Shown in pieces: positions 26,640-33,427 of a stretch of DNA of 64,000 nt; the stretch's first letter is position 1; the number at the start of each line of letters is the position of its first letter. Where the stretch lies: NCBI GenBank assembly GCA_031268095.1, contig JAIRXU010000056.1:1-64000 (forward strand), given 5' to 3'. The notes beneath the pieces are model-generated. The model was not told the DNA's origin. It searched no databases and saw only the letters and a program-made list of their open reading frames with translations. The DNA comes from Oscillospiraceae bacterium. Its GTDB lineage: Bacteria > Bacillota > Clostridia > Oscillospirales > Acutalibacteraceae. A program made the translations under genes and the position numbers.

Positions 26640-27237
26640 CCTTATCGCTCATTTCTTTTTTGCGCTGTTTGATGAAAGCAGCGTATCGCTTCACGTCTTC
26701 CCACATATCGTCGGTTATTTCACCATCGCCGCCGAAGAGGGCGGCCTGGAGGTCGTCTTGCACAGGTTTGGCGGTTCTACCATTCCTATCAGGGCTTTTC
26801 AACTTTATCGACCAAGTTCCATCTGGCAATAGATGTGCTGATTCGATCTCTAATTTGAGGAATTCCACAAATTGAGATATTGGAGAAGTGTCTGGATTGT
26901 TTCTATCAATCCCCTGGGTGGGCGAATTCTTTTCACTTGCCCAAATTAGCTCAAAGAAGTCCCAGTCTTCCACCGCCGAATGCAAAAAACCTTTTCGGTC
27001 TGCGTTGATTAGTTCCCAATGTTCAAAAGGCGCACGCCCCAACAGGAAATCCGTTGGAACATGGAAAAACTTTGACAATTCTAATATCGTCTCATTGTCT
27101 GGTTCGTTTTTCCCCAGTTCCCACATCCGTATGGTGCTTTCCGCGCGAGAAAATTTAGTTGCAAGCTCTAGTTGCGTCATACCCTTTTCGCGCCGCAACT
27201 CACGAAGACGGGTTGCGCAGGGGTTTAGTTCGTCCAT
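26626..27237 (-). CDS. XRE-family phage repressor
   Basis: A 203-residue repressor: HTH_XRE at about 5-65 (LRELRREKGMTQLELATKFSRAE is the region), followed by a linker and a C-terminal domain without the Ser/Lys pair of LexA-type self-cleaving repressors. The start at 27237 has GGAGGTGATC upstream; the longer frame would run over the divergent promoter. With ImmA next to it, the pair is ImmR/ImmA-like. It should hold the early promoter silent. Confidence 0.88.
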   Translation of the reverse strand: MDELNPCATRLRELRREKGMTQLELATKFSRAESTIRMWELGKNEPDNETILELSKFFHVPTDFLLGRAPFEHWELINADRKGFLHSAVEDWDFFELIWASEKNSPTQGIDRNNPDTSPISQFVEFLKLEIESAHLLPDGTWSIKLKSPDRNGRTAKPVQDDLQAALFGGDGEITDDMWEDVKRYAAFIKQRKKEMSDKDGQP

Positions 27238-27251
27238 AAAGATCACCTCCG

Positions 27252-27335
27252 CTTGCATTGTAGCACATATTATGCGGAAACACAATAGAAACCGCACAAA
27301 AAATGCTTGACAGCACGATAAATGCGGTGTATACT
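27252..27335. promoter_or_regulatory. Divergent lysogeny/lytic promoters with TGCGG operator sites
   Basis: Plus strand: TTGACA (27307-27312), 17 bases, TATACT (27330-27335), the early promoter. Minus strand: TTGTGT, 17 bases, TACAAT (27257-27252), the repressor promoter. TGCGG half-sites occur at 27273 (plus), 27292 (as CCGCA, facing) and 27323 (plus, between -35 and -10), the first two as an inverted repeat. They fit repressor/Cro operators. Confidence 0.65.
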
Positions 27336-27362
27336 GGTAGCATACGGAAGGAGGTGAACGAG

Positions 27363-27572
27363 ATGAAGGGACTTTCTGGGTTGAAAGATTTCCGCAATCA
27401 AATTGGCTACTCCCAAGAAGGGATGGCGAGGCACATAGGCGTTTCTCTTTCGCAATATGAAAAGATTGAGCAAGGAAGAGCAAACCCATCATACTCTTTT
27501 ATTCGGAAGCTCAAAGAAAAGTTTCCAGATGCCAGCGCGGACAATATTTTTTTTAGCCAAGCAACAGCATGA
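27363..27572 (+). CDS. Cro-like XRE regulator
   Basis: A 69-residue HTH_XRE protein (FRNQIGYSQEGMARHIGVS ... YEKIEQGRANPS) that consists of the DNA-binding fold only. GGAGGTGAAC lies before the ATG at 27363. As first gene of the early operon, divergent from the repressor, it is the expected Cro. Confidence 0.82.
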   Translation: MKGLSGLKDFRNQIGYSQEGMARHIGVSLSQYEKIEQGRANPSYSFIRKLKEKFPDASADNIFFSQATA

Positions 27573-27608
27573 ATTGTGCTGTTTAGGGCGATTATGAAAG
27601 GAGACCCC

Positions 27609-28244
27609 ATGCAATCCCTCGTCTACCTGGAACCTAACCGCCTGGACGCGGAGCCGTTCACGACCAGCAAGATTATTGCGGAGTGTGCTGGATTACAGCA
27701 TCACACGGTTACCCGCAGTCTGCGAAACTATCCAGAGGACTTTGAAGCGTTCGGAATACTTGGATTTGAAATCCAAGAAATCAAAGGCAGAGGTCAGCCG
27801 GAAAGAATTTATCGTCTGAACGAGCAGCAGGCTACCCTTTTGTTTACCTACTTACGAAACACCCCAATCGTCCGCGCCTTCAAGAAGGAACTTGTCCGCC
27901 AGTTCTTCTTAATGCGCAAGGAACTCATACAGCGGCAGATCAACAGGCAGATGCTGAAACCCGCGCGGCGGCAGCTCACGGACGCGATTAAAGAAAGCGA
28001 GCACGGGCAATGGACTTACAAGCAGTACATGGATTTGTGCTACTTGACAGTAACGGGAAAGACTGCAAAGGCACTGCGGGAAGAACGCGAGGCAAAGCCA
28101 AAGGCAAATGTGACAGATTATCTGACCGCTGACGAAATGGCTAGAGTTCAACTCATGAGCGAACGCGCCGCAGTGTTCCGCGATTGTGGCTTTGACTACG
28201 CGCAGACCAAAGCAGCCCTGTCGCGGATTGCCTTGACACCCTAA
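27609..28244 (+). CDS. Rha-family phage regulatory protein
   Basis: A 211-residue Rha-type protein: N-terminal domain (about 10-100) with TTSKIIAECAGLQHHTV, an RSLRNYPEDF helix, and the YRLNEQQATLLFTYL region, then a helical C-terminus. Rha proteins modulate phage development and are often antirepressors. AAAGGAG lies before the ATG at 27609. First of two Rha-type proteins in this operon. Confidence 0.78.
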   Translation: MQSLVYLEPNRLDAEPFTTSKIIAECAGLQHHTVTRSLRNYPEDFEAFGILGFEIQEIKGRGQPERIYRLNEQQATLLFTYLRNTPIVRAFKKELVRQFFLMRKELIQRQINRQMLKPARRQLTDAIKESEHGQWTYKQYMDLCYLTVTGKTAKALREEREAKPKANVTDYLTADEMARVQLMSERAAVFRDCGFDYAQTKAALSRIALTP

Positions 28245-28271
28245 CCCAAAACGAGAAAGGAGCAAAATCCC

Positions 28272-28472
28272 ATGCTTGACCCAAGCAACCTTAACAACGG
28301 AGAAGAGCAATACGAACGCTACACCCCGCGCGTCGGGAGAAAGCCTAGCCCGCGCTACCAGTACGACTACCGCGACTATGACGGCGAATTGTTTAGCTGC
28401 ACCCGAAAGACTTTAGACGAGTGCCACGCCGCCCGAAAAGAGTGGCTGGTGAGGAAAGGGGAAGCCTCATGA
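28272..28472 (+). CDS. Small phage protein
   Basis: A 66-residue basic, Tyr/Arg-rich protein with no family recognised (RYQYDYRDYDGEL). Good ribosome site GAAAGGAGC. Its stop overlaps the next start (ATGA), so it is translationally coupled. Confidence 0.6.
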   Translation: MLDPSNLNNGEEQYERYTPRVGRKPSPRYQYDYRDYDGELFSCTRKTLDECHAARKEWLVRKGEAS

Positions 28473-28768
28473 CTGAAAGTGAATACTGGCTGAATAGGAA
28501 CCTTAACAGCTACTTGCCGCTTATGAAAGTACTCGCAGAGCAACCCAGTACCGACTGGTGCATCCACCCAGCGGTCAAAGGATTCGCTTTTGCGCTACGT
28601 GACGGCAATACGCGAATCGCGAAGCAGAAGAACCAAGCTTGGTACATTGAGTGTAAACCGCTAGACCGCTTCACCCCAGAGAAAATCGCCAGCATGACGG
28701 TTCTTGACGGGTACGAACGCCCGCATGACCGAGAGACGAGAAAAACCAAGAAAGGAGCAACCCCATGA
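28469..28768 (+). CDS. Small phage protein
   Basis: A 99-residue protein of unknown function, start chosen at the ATGA overlap with the previous gene and with GGAAAGGGGAAG upstream. It has no evident motif; a central strand-rich region (FALRDGNTRIAK) is flanked by helices. Part of the early operon. Confidence 0.6.
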   Translation: MTESEYWLNRNLNSYLPLMKVLAEQPSTDWCIHPAVKGFAFALRDGNTRIAKQKNQAWYIECKPLDRFTPEKIASMTVLDGYERPHDRETRKTKKGATP

Positions 28769-29094
28769 ACGAAGACTTCCGGATTGCCACAGTCAACGGG
28801 AAACAGGAGCAGGTTATTTCGATGCGCGGTGTCATTCTCGCCGCTTACTTTTCCGCAAAAGACGAGAACAATCAAACGTGCATTCGTGTACTGCACCGAT
28901 TCTGTGACTACCTTGTACAGCAAGGCTTCCCCGGCACGAGCAAGTCGATTTTCGAGCAACTCATGCAGAAACAGCCTAAAGAGACGACTGATTGGATCAA
29001 ACGAGTATTCCATGAATTTGTTATCGACGGTGCTGCATGCGTTGGATATGCCCTGGAAAAGAAGATCCATTTTATTAAGGAGGAAACAACATGA
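28765..29094 (+). CDS. Small phage protein
   Basis: A 109-residue protein, unrecognised, with the helical pattern VLHRFCDYLVQQGF and three cysteines. Overlaps neighbours at both ends by four bases; AGAAAGGAGC upstream. Early operon. Confidence 0.6.
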   Translation: MNEDFRIATVNGKQEQVISMRGVILAAYFSAKDENNQTCIRVLHRFCDYLVQQGFPGTSKSIFEQLMQKQPKETTDWIKRVFHEFVIDGAACVGYALEKKIHFIKEETT

Positions 29095-29885
29095 ACGAAC
29101 TGATCACCGCACCGCGCGGCGAAACTCCAGCAACCATTCCCAGCACCGAAGTGGCCGAGATTATCGGCAAAGAGCACATGCACCTTATGCGTGATATCCG
29201 CACCTATCGGGACTACTTAAGCGCGCCAAAAGAGGACGCTCCAATTTTGGATAGTCCTCCGAACCCCGCAGATTTCTTTATTGAAAGCTCCTACGTCAAC
29301 ACCCAGAACAAGCAACAGCCCTGCTACCTATGTACAAAAATGGGCTGTGAGTTCATCGCCCACAAGCTGACCGGGCAGAAGGGCACACTCTTCACCGCCG
29401 CCTATGTCCAGCGATTCAACCAGATGGAGCAAGCGGGGCTCAACTTGAACGAACTCTCCCCGACACTGCAAGTGCTGATCCAGCTCGAGACCACACAGCG
29501 GGAGCATCAGCATCAACTGAACGCGGTCAACCGCCGCATGGACAATGTGGCGGAAGTGCTGGCGCTCAGCCCGACCCAATGGCGCAAAGACGCGTCGCAA
29601 CTGGTGACAAAAATTGCACGAAAGATGGGCGGCACGGAACACATCGGGGATGTGTATGCGGAGATCCACAAGCTGGTGGATGAGCGCGGCGGCGTAAGTC
29701 TGGCAACCCGCTTGACCAACAAGCGGCAGCGCATGGCAGCCGAAGGCGTGTGCAAGTCCACGCGCGATAAGCTGCGCAAGACAGACGTCATCGCCGACGA
29801 CAAGAAGCTGATTGAAATTTACATCGCCATCGTCAAAGAATTAGCCATCAAACACGGCGTGACACTGGACGGTGATCCCCAATGA
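29091..29885 (+). CDS. Rha-type antirepressor with ORF6C domain
   Basis: A 264-residue phage regulator. Residues about 10-110 are a Rha domain (STEVAEIIGKEHMHLMRDI, FTAAYVQRFNQME). Residues about 130-260 match the ORF6C domain seen in Firmicutes phage antirepressors (a coiled helix, then RMGGTEHIGDVYAEIH-like core and KRQRMAAEG). AAGGAGGAAACA precedes the ATG. It probably counteracts the repressor during induction. Confidence 0.85.
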   Translation: MNELITAPRGETPATIPSTEVAEIIGKEHMHLMRDIRTYRDYLSAPKEDAPILDSPPNPADFFIESSYVNTQNKQQPCYLCTKMGCEFIAHKLTGQKGTLFTAAYVQRFNQMEQAGLNLNELSPTLQVLIQLETTQREHQHQLNAVNRRMDNVAEVLALSPTQWRKDASQLVTKIARKMGGTEHIGDVYAEIHKLVDERGGVSLATRLTNKRQRMAAEGVCKSTRDKLRKTDVIADDKKLIEIYIAIVKELAIKHGVTLDGDPQ

Positions 29886-30271
29886 ACGCAGCCGCAGCCC
29901 TGCGCCAGCTCATGAGCGACCAAAACGTCACGCAGGTTGAGCTAGCCAAACGCACGGGGTTAACGAAATCCGCGATCAGCCAGCTGTGTAGCGGCGCGAC
30001 CAAGCCAAGCAAGAAAAACCTGCCAAAGCTAGCCGATGCACTGCACTGCACGGTAGACGATCTGACCGGGGAAACGGACGAAGCCCCGACCAATGGCACT
30101 CGTAACCTTACCACAGAGGAAACCGCCCGACTGCTGGGCAAGTCGCCGCAGTTCATACGCGTGAGCCTGCAGCAACGTACCGCGCCGTTCGGATTCGCAG
30201 CGGAAATGCCGGGCGGGGAATTCAGCTACCATATCAGTGCCAAGTTGCTCGCCGCGTATATCGGCGAGTAG
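29882..30271 (+). CDS. XRE regulator with second helix-turn-helix-like domain
   Basis: A 129-residue protein: HTH_XRE at about 5-62 (QLMSDQNVTQVELAKRTG, SAISQLCSGATKPS) and a C-terminal domain (about 72-129) starting LTTEETARLLGKSPQFIR, which is an excisionase/MerR-like helix-turn-helix. The two-domain build is uncommon and may combine control with excision or replication. Four-base overlap with the previous gene. Confidence 0.75.
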   Translation: MNAAAALRQLMSDQNVTQVELAKRTGLTKSAISQLCSGATKPSKKNLPKLADALHCTVDDLTGETDEAPTNGTRNLTTEETARLLGKSPQFIRVSLQQRTAPFGFAAEMPGGEFSYHISAKLLAAYIGE

Positions 30272-30288
30272 AAAGGAGGAACACACCA

Positions 30289-30483
30289 ATGTCTGACAAA
30301 AAAAACACATCCAAGGCGTTCACCCCGGAGTCCAAGACCCCAAACATTGATGCCTTATGCGTACAAATCGCAAAAGACTTCATAAGCACGGGTCACCCCG
30401 AAGAGTGTTTGCGCTTCTTACGTGAAAGGCTTACGCAAACAAGAACAGCCCCCAATGCTACTGCCGTCCAAAGCGAAGCATAA
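30289..30483 (+). CDS. Small phage protein
   Basis: A 64-residue protein without recognised family; helical centre (ALCVQIAKDFISTG). Ribosome site AAAGGAGGAA. Followed by an inverted-repeat gap. Confidence 0.55.
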   Translation: MSDKKNTSKAFTPESKTPNIDALCVQIAKDFISTGHPEECLRFLRERLTQTRTAPNATAVQSEA

Positions 30484-30497
30484 GGAGCCACACCAAA

Positions 30498-30550
30498 CAA
30501 CCGGGAAGGTTGCCCTGTTACATATATCATACAGCAATTCTTCCCGGTTG
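30498..30550 (+). other. Intergenic inverted repeat in the early operon
   Basis: CAACCGGGAAG...TTGC (30498-30513) pairs with GCAA...CTTCCCGGTTG (30534-30550): an 11-bp stem, an internal mismatch and a further 4-bp stem around a 20-base AT-rich loop. No T-run follows, so it is more likely an RNA processing or control element than a terminator. The next ribosome site (AAAGGAGC) begins 8 bases after it. Confidence 0.55.
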
Positions 30551-30572
30551 TCAACCCCGAAAGGAGCTAGAC

Positions 30573-30854
30573 ATGGACAAAAAAAACATAATCGAACTCT
30601 CCAATGACTTGCTGGATGCAAGGGTACAGCTGGAGAGAGGACGCACGGCACTAAACGCCACCGTCGACTACTTTTCCCTCAGATACCCGGATTGCATGCC
30701 GGAACAGCGGCAAGAGCAGGAGTTCAAGATTCTTATCGGCTACAAAGAAATTGCCGTCTTCAGCTTCATCGCGAACGACTACCTTTTTCAACTGGAAACC
30801 GCGCTAAATGCGCTTGATCAAAGGCTTGACGCCTTAAGGGAGGAAGCAAAGTGA
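30573..30854 (+). CDS. Small coiled-coil phage protein
   Basis: A 93-residue, mostly helical protein (LSNDLLDARVQLERGR; LETALNALDQRLDALREE). No family recognised. Start set by AAAGGAGCTAGAC. Overlaps the next gene by four bases. Confidence 0.62.
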   Translation: MDKKNIIELSNDLLDARVQLERGRTALNATVDYFSLRYPDCMPEQRQEQEFKILIGYKEIAVFSFIANDYLFQLETALNALDQRLDALREEAK

Positions 30855-31054
30855 ACAAAAAAAACAAATGCCCAATCTGCAACTTTTTCAAGGATATTAC
30901 CAAGTTTGCGCCGATCTATCAACGCCTCACTTTCGAGGGCATTGCAAAAGCGGCGCGGGACTACCCGCAGGATCATGGTCTGGAATTGCTGCAGCGCGTC
31001 ATTGCGGAAATCGAAACCGTCCGCAAAATCGAAGAAGGGAGTATCCCGACATGA
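30851..31054 (+). CDS. Small phage protein with CxxC
   Basis: A 67-residue protein starting with GTG, with one CPIC pair near the N-terminus and a helical body. Unknown function; coupled to both neighbours by four-base overlaps. Confidence 0.55.
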   Translation: MNKKNKCPICNFFKDITKFAPIYQRLTFEGIAKAARDYPQDHGLELLQRVIAEIETVRKIEEGSIPT

Positions 31055-31215
31055 AAAATCTCTGCAATATCATCGACCGCTGCTTTGGTCAGCCCGAAGA
31101 CAGCCTGCAACCCCGTGATCTGCTGCTCGGCATCATCGCCGCGCCGCTGTTTGGCGTCGCACTCTATGGGCTTTATGTCCTGCTGTGGGCGTTTGCGCCG
31201 GGGGTGCCAGTATGA
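31051..31215 (+). CDS. Small phage membrane protein
   Basis: A 54-residue protein with one transmembrane helix at about 25-48 (LLGIIAAPLFGVALYGLYVLL). Start is the ATGA overlap with the previous gene. No function can be given. Confidence 0.55.
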   Translation: MKNLCNIIDRCFGQPEDSLQPRDLLLGIIAAPLFGVALYGLYVLLWAFAPGVPV

Positions 31216-31703
31216 GCCATTGGGAAGACTGCCCCGCTTGCGGATGCTCGTTTGAAACAAAAAAAATAGAAGGGAACACGACAATGCAATGTACAATCAA
31301 CCTCACCGGCGAATTCACCCCCGCACAAGTGCAGGCCATGTTGGCCGCGCTCAACGGAAACACCCTTGCGATAAAAACGGAATCTGCCCCCGACGCATCT
31401 GCTGCGCAGACTGCTACGACTGCCCCGGTGACGACGCCATCCGGCGACGCACAGCAATTGACCGCATCTGGTACAGCATCCGACATCCCCACCGCGCCTG
31501 GACCGACCGACGAAACCCCACCGCTTTCCGATGACCCAACAAAGTTGCTCTCAAACATCCGCGCAAAAGGTCGCGAGCTTTCTGCCGCGGGTAAGAAAGA
31601 AGTGATCAGCGGGGCGATCGCCGCGCTGGGCTTCGATCGGCTGCAGAACGTACCCCCAGAGAAATACCAAGAACTGTGGGAGGCGATCAAAGATGCCGGG
31701 TGA
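31212..31703 (+). CDS. Phage protein with N-terminal zinc-finger-like motif
   Basis: A 163-residue protein. The ATGA-overlap start gives an N-terminal CPACGC motif; a second ATG at 31284 with AGAAGGGAAC upstream would drop it. A strand-helix segment (CTINLTGEFTPAQVQAMLAAL), a Thr/Pro/Ala-rich linker (about 60-120) and a helical C-terminus follow. The C-terminal form resembles helical tails of phage ssDNA-binding or recombination accessory proteins, but I do not recognise it. Confidence 0.6.
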   Translation: MSHWEDCPACGCSFETKKIEGNTTMQCTINLTGEFTPAQVQAMLAALNGNTLAIKTESAPDASAAQTATTAPVTTPSGDAQQLTASGTASDIPTAPGPTDETPPLSDDPTKLLSNIRAKGRELSAAGKKEVISGAIAALGFDRLQNVPPEKYQELWEAIKDAG

Positions 31704-32835
31704 ACACGCCAAACTTAGTGCCAGCAGCGCACACCGCTGGCTCGCCTGTACCGCTTCGCCGACGCTGGAAGCCCAATTCCCCGATACGGCTAGCCCCTAT
31801 GCCGCCGAAGGCACTCTGGCGCATACGTGGGCTGAGAAGGCCGCACACGCCCGCATCTTCGCGCCAGACAATTTCTTTGACGCGGGAAACTGCGAAGGCG
31901 AAATGCTCGATGCCGCGCTTGCCTATGCCGATCTTGTTGTAGCTCGCTACCGGGACGCACTAACCCGCGACCGCGCCCCTACCGTCTATCTGGAGGAGCG
32001 GGTCGACTTTGCGACTTGGGTACCCGAGGGCTTCGGTACAGCTGACTGCCTCATCATCGCAGACGGCACACTGGAAGTGATCGACTTCAAGTATGGCAAA
32101 GGCGTGAAAGTCGCCGCGGCGGATAACCCGCAGATGCAGCTTTACGCGTTGGGTGCGTTTTATACCCATGACTGCGACGTGCTATACGACATTCACACGG
32201 TACGCATGACCATTTTCCAGCCGCGCCTTTCCGATACTCCCGATGTGGCGGAAATGCCGATTGATGAGCTGCGACGCTGGGCAGCCAACGTTCTGCGCCC
32301 AAAGGCTCGCGAGGCGTTCGACGGTCCCGGTCAATTCGTCCCAGGAGAAAAGCAATGCCGGTTCTGCCGCGCGGCGGCGCAATGCCGGGCGCGGGCGAAC
32401 GAAGTGCTATCGCTGTTTGATGAGGTGGAACGCGGCGACCTGCTGAGTGATGCAGAGGTTGGAAACTTGCTCCAGCGAGCGCAGATATTCAAGGCTTGGC
32501 TGGACAGCACCGCAGACTACGTGGAAAAGTCCCTTCTGCGCGGCAACTTGGTGCCGGGCTGGAAGATGGTCGCCGGACGCAGTACCCGCAAGATTGCCGA
32601 TACCGCTGCCGCTGGCAAGGCACTGACAGACGCCGGATTCCCCGAAAGCACCGTGTTCCGCCGGGAACTCGAAACACTAACCAATCTGGAAAAACTCGTG
32701 GGCAAGAAACGGTTGCCCGAACTGCTGGGCGAACTGATCCAAAAGCCTGAAGGCAAGCCCACCCTTGTGCCGGAAAGCGACAAACGCCCGGCACTTCAAC
32801 CAAACGGACAGATGCTTGATGCATTTGACGAATAA
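31693..32835 (+). CDS. DUF2800 RecB-like nuclease
   Basis: A 380-residue phage nuclease-like protein of the DUF2800 (PD-(D/E)xK, Cas4/RecB-like) type. Key features: the SASSAHRWLACTASP start, AAEGTLAHTWAE, GTADCLII...LEVIDFKYGKG (Asp and the D-x-K catalytic strand), and CRFCRAAAQCRA, which with the N-terminal Cys could hold an Fe-S cluster. It probably acts in replication or recombination. Overlaps the preceding gene by eleven bases. Confidence 0.87.
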   Translation: MPGEHAKLSASSAHRWLACTASPTLEAQFPDTASPYAAEGTLAHTWAEKAAHARIFAPDNFFDAGNCEGEMLDAALAYADLVVARYRDALTRDRAPTVYLEERVDFATWVPEGFGTADCLIIADGTLEVIDFKYGKGVKVAAADNPQMQLYALGAFYTHDCDVLYDIHTVRMTIFQPRLSDTPDVAEMPIDELRRWAANVLRPKAREAFDGPGQFVPGEKQCRFCRAAAQCRARANEVLSLFDEVERGDLLSDAEVGNLLQRAQIFKAWLDSTADYVEKSLLRGNLVPGWKMVAGRSTRKIADTAAAGKALTDAGFPESTVFRRELETLTNLEKLVGKKRLPELLGELIQKPEGKPTLVPESDKRPALQPNGQMLDAFDE

Positions 32836-32853
32836 TAGAAAGAGGTATTACTT

Positions 32854-33405
32854 ATGGCAAGCGCAACACAAATCGTCACGGGGAAGGTTCGGTTTTCCTT
32901 CCTGCACTGCTGGGAACCCTACACCGCTATCGACAACGCAGACCCCCGCTACAGCGTAGTCTTGCTGATTCCCAAGAGCGACAAAACCACCATCCAGCGA
33001 CTCCAGGCTGCCGCGAAAGCCGCACGGGAAGCCTGGAGTGAAAAGAACGGCAAAGCCGTCGCGCCCGAAAGCGAAGCCGTGATCCCCGGCTTGGGGACGC
33101 TGCACGATGGTGACGGCCAACGCCCCAACGGGGACGACTTCGGACCCGAGTGCAAGGGATGCTGGGTACTCAGTGCCAGCAGCAAAGCCGCGCCAAAAGT
33201 GGTGGATGAATTCAAAAACGAGATTCTTGACCGCGGGGGAATTAAAAGCGGCGATTACGGCAAGGTCATCCTCAACGCGTTCGCCTATCGCAAAGGCGGC
33301 AACAGCGGCGTGAGCTTTGGCTTGAACGCGATACAACTGCTGGAGGAAGGCGAGGCGCTGGGCAGCAGCGTGGACGTTGACGACTTCGACGACGAAGACT
33401 TTTAA
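32854..33405 (+). CDS. DUF2815 ssDNA-binding protein
   Basis: A 183-residue protein of the DUF2815 family, an OB-fold single-strand DNA-binding protein of phages: VTGKVRFSFLHCWEP, RYSVVLLIPKSDK, GCWVLSASSK, and an acidic C-terminal tail (DVDDFDDEDF) like that of SSB, for partner binding. Found next to DUF2800 and the polymerase in many Firmicutes phages, as here. Confidence 0.87.
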   Translation: MASATQIVTGKVRFSFLHCWEPYTAIDNADPRYSVVLLIPKSDKTTIQRLQAAAKAAREAWSEKNGKAVAPESEAVIPGLGTLHDGDGQRPNGDDFGPECKGCWVLSASSKAAPKVVDEFKNEILDRGGIKSGDYGKVILNAFAYRKGGNSGVSFGLNAIQLLEEGEALGSSVDVDDFDDEDF

Positions 33406-33427
33406 TGAAGGGGGAGGGGGCTGACCT

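Noticed and set aside
27303..27362. Earlier ATG for the Cro-like gene
   Set aside because: It would begin inside the promoter -35; the later ATG at 27363 has a clear ribosome site.
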